From Brevundimonas sp. (lineage in GTDB: Bacteria; Pseudomonadota; Alphaproteobacteria; Caulobacterales; Caulobacteraceae): a stretch of 5,479 nucleotides of DNA. A program made the position numbers and the translations under genes. Shown piece after piece: positions 1 to 5,479 of the stretch (its first letter is position 1; every line of letters begins with the position of its first letter). A model generated the notes under the pieces. It was not told where the DNA came from. It saw nothing but the letters and a program-made list of their open reading frames with translations, and ran no database searches. The stretch covers positions 1 to 5,479 of the forward strand of contig JADCBH010000133.1 of assembly GCA_020253595.1 (NCBI GenBank), read 5' to 3'.

Positions 1-1241
1 CTGGGCGGCCATTCCCGTGATCGTCGCGGCCATAGGAACGATGCTGGGCGGGCGCAGGGTCGGACTGTGGGCCGGGCTGTGCGCCCTGCTCGCGCCCGGA
101 GCCGCGTTCTCGGCCCGGATCCTGTCGACGGACCCGCCGCTGCTTTTGTTCTGGTCGCTGGCGCTGCTGGCTTTTCTGAAGCTCAGGGCGGGGGCTTCTG
201 ACCGCTGGTTGGTGGTGCTTGCGGCCGGGATCGGTGCCGGACTGCTGTCCAAGTACGCCATGGCCTATTTCCTTGGCGGCCTCGTCATCGCCGCCCTGAT
301 CGACAGGCCGTCCCGACAGACACTGCAGCGTCCCGCCGTCTGGCTGGCGATCGCAGGCGGGCTCGCCTTGCTCTTTCCGAACCTGCTGTGGAACCTCGAC
401 CACGATTTCGTCACCCTGCGCCACACGGGCGAGAACCATCGCGGATGGGGCAGAGGCCTTCGCCCTGGATCAGGCCCTCTCGCAGGGGCTGGAGTTTGTC
501 GCGGCCCAGTTCGGCCTGGCGGGACCCGTCGTCTTCGGTGCCCTGATCGCAGCCGCCTTCAGGGCCCGCAGACTGACGGCGGATCAGCGCGTGCTGCTGG
601 CGTTCAGCGCGCCCCTGTTCATCGCCGTGACGGTCGTGGCTGTCGTGAACGGAGCGAACGGGAACTGGGCTGCGCCGGGCCTCATCGCGGCTTTCGTGCT
701 GGCTCCGCTGATGCTCGCGGGTCGCGCCGGCCGCCGCTGGCTGGCGGGTGGACTGGCCTTCGGCGCCGTTGTTCAGGGCGGTCTGCTGATCCTTGATGCG
801 CGCCCCGACCGGTTGTCCCTGCCGGGCCAGCCCTATGGGTCCGTGATGGGCTGGAGCGCTCTGTCGGGTGCCGTCTCGCGGGCAGCCGGGGCGACCGGCG
901 TTTCCATGATCGTGGCGGAGCGCCGGGGCGATGTCGCCCAGCTGACCCATGGACTCAGGGGGCAGGGGCTTTTGGTGCGGGCCTGGCCTGCGCCCTGGCC
1001 CGGAGTGCCACGGGATTACTTCCAGATGGCGCGGCCGCTGACGGGCGCAAACGTTGGCCCCGTTCTGGCCGTGACCGAATGTTCCGATGTCGCGCGCTTT
1101 CGACAGGGGTGGCGTCAGGTCGAACAGATCGCGACCGCGACGGTCGATGCGGGGCCCGGCGCAACGCGGACCTACAGCCTGATCCGCCTCGACCAGAGGA
1201 TCGGACCGGTGGCGCGACCGCCCGACTGTCCGGGCACCTGA
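1..1241 (+). pseudogene. Membrane glycosyltransferase, ArnT/PMT_2 type; 5'-truncated by window, internal frameshift
   Basis: The gene is probably an inner-membrane glycosyltransferase that moves a sugar from a polyprenyl-phosphate carrier to a periplasmic acceptor; the acceptor cannot be told. The first segment reads in the frame of position 2 and is already open at the window edge, so the true start lies upstream. It shows consecutive hydrophobic helices, an STDPPLLLFW stretch (position of the family's acidic loop motif), LLSKYAMAYF, and FPNLLWN followed by TLRHTGEN. After about 434-456 the family-like sequence continues in the frame of position 3 (AEAFALDQALSQGLEFVAAQFG, then NGANGNWAAPG, DYFQMARPLTG) to the TGA at 1239-1241. 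The original frame instead becomes arginine-rich nonsense and stops at 796. The change fits one extra base (CC at 436-437 or the G run at 447-450). About 145 and 265 residues lie on either side. A real inactivating mutation and a sequencing error cannot be separated here. The family call is fairly firm, the exact substrate unknown. Confidence 0.75.
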
Positions 1242-1309
1242 TCCACGCTGGCCGTTGCCGCCGGGTCTGTTTCCGGCTTAGGTCGCGGCGAACGATCAGC
1301 AGGATCCCC

Positions 1310-3364
1310 ATGACCGATACGACCGCCGCCGCCGCGCCGAAGGGCAAGCGCATCGAGTTCACCCTTCGCGCCCTCGTACTGGGCTGCATCCTGGCCGTGA
1401 TCTTCACGGCGGCGAACACCTATCTGGGACTGAAGGTCGGGCTGACCTTCGCCTCGGCCATTCCGGCGGCGGTCATCTCCATGGCCATCCTGCGGATGTT
1501 CAAGACCTCGACCATCTGGGAGAACATGACCGTCCAGACCGTGGCCTCGGTCGGCGGGGCCATGAGCTCGATCATCTTCGTCCTGCCCGGCCTGGTGATG
1601 GTCGGGTGGTGGCTGGAGTTTCCGTTCTGGGAATCGGTGCTGATCTGCGTGTTCGGCGGCATCCTGGGCGTGACCTTCTCGATCCCGCTGCGTCGGGCGC
1701 TGGTGGTCAACGGGGGCCTGCCCTACCCGGAGGGCGTCGCCGCCGCCGAGGTGCTGACCGTCGGATCGCGCGGGGCTGAGCAGACCGAGAGCGCGGTGCG
1801 CGAGAACGCCTCGGGCCTGTGGGTTGTGATCACCGGAGCCGTCGTATCGGCGGGCTATGCCCTGCTGGTGGCGGGCCGGGTCTTCGCAGCCGAAGCGACC
1901 AGGTTCATCAAGCTGCCGGCGTCGCTGGGCGGGGGTGCGACCGGCATCGGCTTCAGCATGCAGTTCGCCCTGCTGGGCGCCGGCCACCTGATCGGCCTCA
2001 GTGTCGGCCTGGCCCAGCTGTTCGGTCTGATCCTGGCGTGGGCGATCGCCGTGCCGATCCTGACCAGTCCCGAGACCATCGCCTGGCTGACCGCGAACGG
2101 CATTCCCTCCATCGCCACCACCCTGGAACCCGGGGTCGCGGCCGAGGAACTGGCCAGCACCGTCTGGCGGCGCGAGGTCCGTCTGATGGGGGCCGGCGTC
2201 ATCGGCGTGGCCGCAATCTGGACCCTGATCAAACTGGCCGGACCGCTGGTCAGCGGCCTGTCTTCGGCCCTGGCCGCCAACCGTCGCCGTCAGGACGGCG
2301 CGGTGCTGGACCGGACCGAGCAGGACATCCCGATCAATATCGTCGCCGGGCTGTCGGTCGCCTGTCTGATCGGCATCGGCTTCATCCTGGCCTGGTTCGC
2401 GCAAAGCAACCCGACGCTGGCCGGCTCGACCGCGCTGCTGGTGGCCGGGGGGCTGGTCTATGTGGTCCTGATCGGCTTCGCCGTGGCCGCTATCTGCGGG
2501 TACATGGCCGGGCTGATCGGCTCGTCGAACAGCCCGGTGTCGGGCGTCGGCATCCTGGCCATCGTCATCGCCTCGGTGTTGATGCTGGGCGTGCTGTCCC
2601 TCGCCGGCCTGCCCGCCGATCCTTCGGTGGTGGCCTTTGCCCTGATCGTGACGGCGATCGTCTTCGCCGTGGCGGTCATCGCCAATGACAACCTGCAGGA
2701 CCTCAAGACCGGCCAGCTGGTGCAGGCGACTCCGTGGCGCCAGCAGGCGGCCCTGATCGTCGGCGTCATCGCCGGCGCCATTGTCATTCCGCTGATCCTC
2801 AACCTGTTGAACAAGGCCTTCGGGTTCGAGGGTGGCCCGACGGGTATTGCCGATGAGCCGCTGGCGGCGCCCCAGGCCACGCTGATCTCGGCGCTGGCGC
2901 GCGGCGTCATCGGCGGCGATCTGCGCTGGGACCTGATCGGGCTGGGGGCCTGCATCGGGGCGGTCATCATCGTTCTGGACGCCGGGCTGAACGCCGCGAC
3001 CAAGGGTCGGATGAAGCTGCCGCCGCTGGCCGTGGGCATCGGCTTCTACCTGCCCGCCGCCGTGACCACCCTGCTGGTGATCGGGGCCGTGTGCGGCTGG
3101 ATCTACGACAAGGCGATCAAGACCACCCGGTTCGCCGACGTGGGTCGCCGCATGGGCGTGCTGCTGGCGTCGGGCCTGATCGTGGGCGAGAGCCTGTTCC
3201 TGGTCATGACGGCCGGGGTGATCGTCTCCACCGGAAACGACGCACCCTTCGCCATGCTGCCCGAGGGCTCGACCTGGCCGGCCATGATGTCGGGCATCGC
3301 GGTGTTCGCGGTGCTGGCGTTCGCGCTCTATGCCTGGGTCCGGGGACGGTCGGCGAAGGTCTAG
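1310..3364 (+). CDS. OPT-family oligopeptide transporter
   Basis: This is a 684-residue polytopic inner-membrane protein of the OPT (oligopeptide transporter) family, bacterial TIGR00733-like branch, predicted to import small peptides or related compounds by ion coupling. Specificity is not readable from sequence. Visible family hallmarks are NTYLGLKVGLTF at residues 36-47 leading into SAIPAAVISM, ENMTVQTVASVGG around 71-83, the LPYPEGVAAAEVL loop at 137-149, GSSNSPVSGVGI at 404-415, NLQDLKTGQLVQATPWRQQ at 461-479, KLPPLAVGIGFYLP at 569-582 and GLIVGESLF at 622-630. I count roughly 14-16 hydrophobic segments, and the length is normal for the branch. The frame is open further upstream to 1079, but that part overlaps the preceding gene in another frame and is arginine-rich. 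The ATG at 1310 has AGGA at 1301-1304 and starts the conserved sequence. It lies 68 bp after the glycosyltransferase stop; no promoter is evident there, so read-through from upstream is possible. Confidence 0.93.
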   Translation: MTDTTAAAAPKGKRIEFTLRALVLGCILAVIFTAANTYLGLKVGLTFASAIPAAVISMAILRMFKTSTIWENMTVQTVASVGGAMSSIIFVLPGLVMVGWWLEFPFWESVLICVFGGILGVTFSIPLRRALVVNGGLPYPEGVAAAEVLTVGSRGAEQTESAVRENASGLWVVITGAVVSAGYALLVAGRVFAAEATRFIKLPASLGGGATGIGFSMQFALLGAGHLIGLSVGLAQLFGLILAWAIAVPILTSPETIAWLTANGIPSIATTLEPGVAAEELASTVWRREVRLMGAGVIGVAAIWTLIKLAGPLVSGLSSALAANRRRQDGAVLDRTEQDIPINIVAGLSVACLIGIGFILAWFAQSNPTLAGSTALLVAGGLVYVVLIGFAVAAICGYMAGLIGSSNSPVSGVGILAIVIASVLMLGVLSLAGLPADPSVVAFALIVTAIVFAVAVIANDNLQDLKTGQLVQATPWRQQAALIVGVIAGAIVIPLILNLLNKAFGFEGGPTGIADEPLAAPQATLISALARGVIGGDLRWDLIGLGACIGAVIIVLDAGLNAATKGRMKLPPLAVGIGFYLPAAVTTLLVIGAVCGWIYDKAIKTTRFADVGRRMGVLLASGLIVGESLFLVMTAGVIVSTGNDAPFAMLPEGSTWPAMMSGIAVFAVLAFALYAWVRGRSAKV

Positions 3365-3370
3365 GGCCCG

Positions 3371-3426
3371 GGGAATAGGGCTTAGGGAGTAGGGAGTAGG
3401 GAGTAGGGAGTAGGGAGTAGGGAGTA
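3371..3426 (+). repeat. Tandem heptamer array, GGGAGTA x 8 (first two degenerate)
   Basis: Eight head-to-tail 7-bp units start 6 bp after the OPT stop codon. Unit 1 is GGGAATA (3371-3377), unit 2 is GGGCTTA (3378-3384), and units 3-8 (3385-3426) are identical GGGAGTA. Each unit begins with GGG and adjacent G runs are separated by 4 nt, so the + strand meets the usual G-quadruplex pattern (four or more G3 tracts with loops of 1-7 nt) twice over. Identity of the later units with decay at the left end fits slippage-driven expansion. Function is unknown. It could be neutral, a transcription pause or termination aid after the OPT gene, or one copy of a dispersed intergenic repeat. Confidence 0.95.
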
Positions 3427-3460
3427 CTCCCGCTCCCGCTCCGCTTCGCGCATTGGGAGT
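3420..3460. repeat. Palindrome GGGAGTACTCCC plus distal GGGAGT arm
   Basis: The last heptamer unit runs directly into its own reverse complement, giving the perfect 12-bp palindrome GGGAGTACTCCC at 3420-3431. A further GGGAGT at 3455-3460 can also pair with the ACTCCC at 3426-3431 across 23 nt. In RNA the single ACTCCC could therefore pair either with one of the upstream array units or with the downstream copy. No T run follows, so this is not a canonical terminator. Confidence 0.6.
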
Positions 3461-3483
3461 GACGGACATCCGTATTGCTGCGA

Positions 3484-3512
3484 TTGACAAGTTAGATGTC
3501 GAACGCTACTTG
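3484..3512 (+). promoter_or_regulatory. Predicted housekeeping promoter of the nitroreductase-marR operon
   Basis: TTGACAA at 3484-3490 (-35) is followed after 14 bp by GCTACTTG at 3505-3512 (-10). This resembles the Caulobacter sigma-70-type consensus TTGACgS-N(10-14)-GCTANAWC: the -35 core is a full match, the spacing is allowed, and GCTA of the -10 matches while its right half is poor. The expected start point is around 3518-3520, giving a leader of about 30 nt before the ATG at 3548. It is the only promoter-like site I find in the gap. The weak right half of the -10 leaves some doubt. Confidence 0.55.
3492..3503. promoter_or_regulatory. Predicted MarR operator box 1 (TTnGAnnTCnAA), in the -35/-10 spacer
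   Basis: TTAGATGTCGAA is an imperfect palindrome matching TTnGAnnTCnAA, a symmetry and size typical of MarR-family sites. It lies inside the -35/-10 spacer, where a bound dimer would block polymerase. A second box of the same pattern starts exactly 21 bp downstream. Assignment to the MarR encoded in the same operon is inference from family habit (autoregulation). Confidence 0.55.
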
Positions 3513-3524
3513 TTTGACATCGAA
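3513..3524. promoter_or_regulatory. Predicted MarR operator box 2 (TTnGAnnTCnAA), at the predicted start point
   Basis: TTTGACATCGAA has the same TTnGAnnTCnAA symmetry as box 1, begins one base after the -10 element and covers the predicted transcription start. The 21-bp offset from box 1 is two helical turns, so two dimers would sit on the same DNA face. The pair also creates the 6-bp inverted repeat GATGTC-N15-GACATC (3495-3521), which is an alternative way to read one larger site. Confidence 0.55.
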
Positions 3525-3547
3525 TTATCTGCGAGCGGAGAGCGGCG

Positions 3548-4696
3548 ATGAAGCGGCGACAGTTCCTGGCCCTGGCGGGCGGCGGCGTGGTCCTGGCGGC
3601 GGGCGGCGGGGCTACGGCCTGGCTGACCACACGGACGCCCGAGCGGGCGCTGCAGCCCTGGAAGGCGGCAGCGGAGGACGGATATCCCGACGTGCGACTG
3701 CATGCGCTGAGCTATGCGATCCTGGCTCCCAATCCGCACAATCGTCAGCCGTGGATCGCCGACGTGCGGATGCCGGGTGAGGTGACCCTGCGGGTCGACA
3801 CCGAGCGGATGCTGCCCCAGACCGACCCCTTCAACCGCCAGATCACCCTTGGCCTTGGCTGCTTTCTGGAGCTGATGACGCTGGCGGCGGCCGAGCGGGG
3901 CGTGGGCGTGACGCTGGAGCTGTTCCCGGACGGAGAGGACCCGGCAAGGCTGACGACGGACCGGGTTGCAGTCGCCAGGTTCGGACAGCCGGGATCGGCG
4001 CAGCCCGATCCATTGTTCGCCCACGTCCTCGAGCGGCGATCGAACAAGGAACCCTATGACACGGCGCGTGCGGTCGAACCGGCGCGGCTGGCTTCGGTGA
4101 TTGCGGCGGCGAGGCAGGGCCATGTCGTGGCCGGGTCGGTGGAGCCGCGGTCGATCCGCGATCTGCGGGCCGTCACGCACCGCGCCCTGACCATCGAGAT
4201 CGAGACGCCCCGCACCTGGCAGGAGAGCGTCGACCTGTTCCGCATCGGGCGGGGCGAGGTGGAGCGAAATCCCGACGGGATCGACTTCACCGGGCCGCTG
4301 TTCGACACGCTGGGCGTGACGGGGATGATGAACCGGCAGGCGCTGGCGGACCCGAACAGCGAGGTGTTCAAGCAGGGGCTGGCGGCGGTCTATGCCAATG
4401 CCGACACGGCGATGGGGCATCTGTGGATGGTCACGGCCGACAACCGGCGGACGACGCAGATCTCCGCCGGGCGGGACTGGGTGCGTCTGAACCTTGCGAC
4501 GACGCGCGAGGGCCTGTCGATGCAGCCGCTGAGCCAGGCGCTACAGGAGTATCCCGAGATGAAGCCGCTGTATGACCGCGTCCATGCGCGGCTGGCCCCG
4601 GACGGCGGGGTCGTGCAGATGCTGGCGCGGGTCGGCTATGGTCCGACGGTAGCGCCCAGCCCGCGCTGGCCGCTGACGGCCAAGCTGGTGACCTGA
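3548..4696 (+). CDS. Tat-exported nitroreductase-family (Acg-like) flavin oxidoreductase
   Basis: This 382-residue protein is predicted to bind FMN and act outside the cytoplasm; its substrate is unknown. The N-terminus KRRQFLALAGGG (residues 2-13) is a twin-arginine signal with a short hydrophobic stretch and a possible ATA cleavage site at 22-24. The mature part shows nitroreductase-fold landmarks: LAPNPHNRQPW (59-69, the FMN-contacting N-x-QPW region), TDPFNRQITLGLGCFLEL (92-109), ERRSNKEPYD (162-171, resembling the RRT/S-R-PF signature), and AGRDWVRLNLATTREGLSMQPL (307-328) near the C-terminus. The length fits the single-chain double-domain Acg-like group rather than classical ~200-residue dimeric nitroreductases. 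In the mycobacterial Acg group, FMN binding without normal nitroreductase activity has been described, so catalysis should not be assumed. GGAG at 3537-3540 supports this ATG. It is the first gene of a likely operon with marR 17 bp downstream. Confidence 0.85.
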   Translation: MKRRQFLALAGGGVVLAAGGGATAWLTTRTPERALQPWKAAAEDGYPDVRLHALSYAILAPNPHNRQPWIADVRMPGEVTLRVDTERMLPQTDPFNRQITLGLGCFLELMTLAAAERGVGVTLELFPDGEDPARLTTDRVAVARFGQPGSAQPDPLFAHVLERRSNKEPYDTARAVEPARLASVIAAARQGHVVAGSVEPRSIRDLRAVTHRALTIEIETPRTWQESVDLFRIGRGEVERNPDGIDFTGPLFDTLGVTGMMNRQALADPNSEVFKQGLAAVYANADTAMGHLWMVTADNRRTTQISAGRDWVRLNLATTREGLSMQPLSQALQEYPEMKPLYDRVHARLAPDGGVVQMLARVGYGPTVAPSPRWPLTAKLVT

Positions 4697-4713
4697 CGGG
4701 CAAGGAGACGGCG

Positions 4714-5157
4714 ATGACGGCGAGCGACGAGAATGGCCTGTTCGCCTTCTTCAACGAGATCGGCATCCTGCATCAGCTGTCCTCGGCCCTGTTCCTTAAG
4801 GTGTTGCCGGACGGGGTGCACATCGCCCACTTCGCCATCCTGAACCACATGGTGCGGCTGGGCGACGACCGGACACCGGCGCAGCTGGCCTCGGCCATGC
4901 AGGTGACCAAGCCGACCATGACCCATTCGCTCAAGGTGCTGGAGGGCCGGGGCTTCATCGCCGTGCGCGCCGACGCGACCGACGGCCGGGCCAAGCGGGT
5001 TGTCCTGACCGAAGACGGGCGGCGCTTCCGGGATGAGGCGATCGCTGCGATGGAAGCCGGGATGGCAGGCATCGCAGATCAGCTCGACGACGGGTCCCTG
5101 CCCGACACGGTGGCGCGGCTGAGACGGGTCCGGCGCGTGCTGGACGCGGCGCGCTGA
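4714..5157 (+). CDS. MarR-family transcriptional regulator
   Basis: This is a 147-residue winged-helix repressor of the MarR family, expected to act as a cytoplasmic dimer released from DNA by a small ligand. Helices at about 8-50 form the dimer and ligand region. The helix-turn-helix is TPAQLASAMQVTKPTMTHSLKVLEGRGF (54-81), with recognition helix about 65-77. The wing contains DATDGRAKRVVLTEDG (87-102), the family's D-x-R-like wing motif. The C-terminal helices complete the dimer interface. Length is standard. A strong AAGGAG at 4702-4707 lies 6 nt before the ATG. The gene is 17 bp after the nitroreductase-like gene with no terminator between, so the two are probably one transcript. No cysteine occurs in the protein, which argues against OhrR-type peroxide sensing. 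It probably represses its own operon through the boxes at 3492-3524; the ligand is unknown. Confidence 0.92.
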   Translation: MTASDENGLFAFFNEIGILHQLSSALFLKVLPDGVHIAHFAILNHMVRLGDDRTPAQLASAMQVTKPTMTHSLKVLEGRGFIAVRADATDGRAKRVVLTEDGRRFRDEAIAAMEAGMAGIADQLDDGSLPDTVARLRRVRRVLDAAR

Positions 5158-5161
5158 TCCC

Positions 5162-5479
5162 CTACGACCGGTAGGCGTCGTGGCAGGAACCGCAGGTGGC
5201 GCGGGCGGCGGTCCAGGCTTCGCTGGCGGCGGCGCTGTCGCCGGCGGCGATGGCGTCCCGCAGACGGGCAGTGGCGGCCTGGTATTCGGCGGCCCTGGCC
5301 TCAAAGCCCGCGCGGTCCGACCAGATCTCGGCCTTGGCCTTGGTCGAGGGGACGGCGTCCGGGCCGGTGCCGGCGGGGAACATGGCGGGCATGGCCGCGG
5401 CCCAGCGGGCAAGACCGCCCGACGGGAAGGCCAGCTGCTGGGTGGGGGCCCCGGCATCCAGGCCCGCCTTGATCGCGCC
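5162..5479 (-). CDS. Cytochrome c' (class II c-type cytochrome), N-terminus beyond window
   Basis: This is the C-terminal 105 residues of a periplasmic c-type haem protein of the cytochrome c' (CytC_prime) family, a four-helix bundle associated with electron transfer or NO binding. The haem motif CGSCH (5180-5194) followed by DAYRS lies at the extreme C-terminus, where this family carries it; the arginine three residues after the histidine is also usual. Upstream lie MPAMFPAGTG and STKAKAEIWSDRAGFEARA, matching the family's LFP-G and T-A-EIW-D-F pattern. A start at the ATG complementary to 5390-5392 would remove about half the bundle. The frame stays open and family-like (FPSGGLARWAAAM) to the window edge, so the real start and the signal peptide lie beyond 5479. 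The gene converges on marR with only 4 bp between the stop codons and no hairpin terminator, so the transcripts probably overlap. Identity is firm; any functional link to the nitroreductase-like gene is speculative. Confidence 0.9.
   Translation of the reverse strand, partial: GAIKAGLDAGAPTQQLAFPSGGLARWAAAMPAMFPAGTGPDAVPSTKAKAEIWSDRAGFEARAAEYQAATARLRDAIAAGDSAAASEAWTAARATCGSCHDAYRS

Larger units (their letters stand above)
3365..3547. other. Non-coding interval between the OPT gene and the nitroreductase-marR operon
   Basis: This 183-bp gap is visibly less coding-like than its surroundings. In order it holds a heptamer array (3371-3426), a palindrome at the array's end (3420-3431), a C-rich stretch with CGCTCC repeats (3431-3443), a 12-bp imperfect palindrome ACGGACATCCGT (3462-3473), a promoter (3484-3512) with two 12-bp boxes, and a ribosome binding site (GGAG at 3537-3540). 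The right half is clearly AT-richer than the flanking genes. I see no stem followed by a T run, so no intrinsic terminator for the OPT gene is apparent. Confidence 0.8.

Noticed and set aside
1079..1309. N-terminal extension of the OPT frame by 77 codons to an ATG at 1079.
   Set aside because: It overlaps the glycosyltransferase in another frame, is arginine-rich, and precedes the well-supported start at 1310 with AGGA at 1301-1304.
1819..2688. A 289-codon plus-strand open frame inside the OPT gene.
   Set aside because: Arg/Gly/Asp-rich shadow in the +1 frame of a clearly coding membrane protein.
3371..3426. Heptamer array considered as a CRISPR array.
   Set aside because: Units are contiguous 7-mers with no spacers, and no cas gene is present.
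1172..3490. A 772-codon open frame on the minus strand, antisense to the OPT gene.
   Set aside because: Its product is rich in His, Asp, Gln, Gly and Arg with no hydrophobic core or known motif. It mirrors the G/C-ending codons of the sense gene, as expected in high-GC DNA.
3514..3519. Second TTGACA considered as an alternative -35.
   Set aside because: No GCTANAWC-like or TATAAT-like element follows at suitable spacing; the hexamer is better explained as part of operator box 2.
3382..3630. Minus-strand 82-codon frame whose end reads as repeated YSLLPTP.
   Set aside because: The repeated peptide is simply translation of the heptamer DNA array (period 7 is not a multiple of 3, so three peptide phases cycle). 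It overlaps the promoter and the start of the nitroreductase-like gene.
3506..4420. A 304-codon minus-strand open frame antisense to the nitroreductase-like gene.
   Set aside because: Arg/His/Gln-rich composition with no recognisable domain; a shadow of the sense gene.
4636..5457. A 273-codon minus-strand open frame across marR and the cytochrome region.
   Set aside because: It is Pro/Arg/Ser-rich low-complexity translation antisense to two well-supported genes, and it conflicts with the cytochrome c' frame on the same strand.

Overview
This 5.5-kb window is high-GC, gene-dense DNA with strong G/C preference at third codon positions. The product set and a promoter resembling the Caulobacter housekeeping type suggest an alphaproteobacterium, probably Caulobacterales (Brevundimonas- or Caulobacter-like). 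The organism is inferred from gene style and signals, because the window contains no rRNA or other marker gene.

Layout, left to right. (1) Positions 1-1241 (+) hold the 3' part of an integral-membrane glycosyltransferase of the ArnT/PMT_2 (GT39/GT83-like) type. Its reading frame is broken by a one-base shift at about 434-456. (2) Positions 1310-3364 (+) hold an intact OPT-family (oligopeptide transporter) inner-membrane protein of 684 residues. (3) Positions 3365-3547 are a non-coding interval of 183 bp. It contains a G-rich heptamer array (8 units of GGGAGTA type, the last six perfect), a 12-bp palindrome, and a promoter carrying two 12-bp palindromic boxes exactly 21 bp apart. (4) Positions 3548-4696 (+) hold a Tat-signal-bearing flavin oxidoreductase of the nitroreductase/Acg-like type. 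(5) Positions 4714-5157 (+) hold a MarR-family repressor, 17 bp downstream and apparently co-transcribed with (4). (6) Positions 5162-5479 (-) hold the C-terminal part of a cytochrome c' that converges on marR with only 4 bp between the stop codons.

The most coherent unit is the two-gene cassette of exported nitroreductase-like flavoprotein plus MarR. Its promoter carries a tandem pair of TTnGAnnTCnAA boxes that bracket the -10 element. The simplest model is an autoregulated, ligand-derepressed detoxification or redox module: MarR binds both boxes and blocks polymerase until a small molecule releases it. The regulator contains no cysteine, so a cysteine-thiol OhrR-type mechanism is unlikely. 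I see no sign of a CRISPR array, insertion sequence, tRNA, rRNA or phage gene. I do not claim a wholly new system. The parts most worth checking are the operator pair, the G-rich heptamer array and the frameshift.
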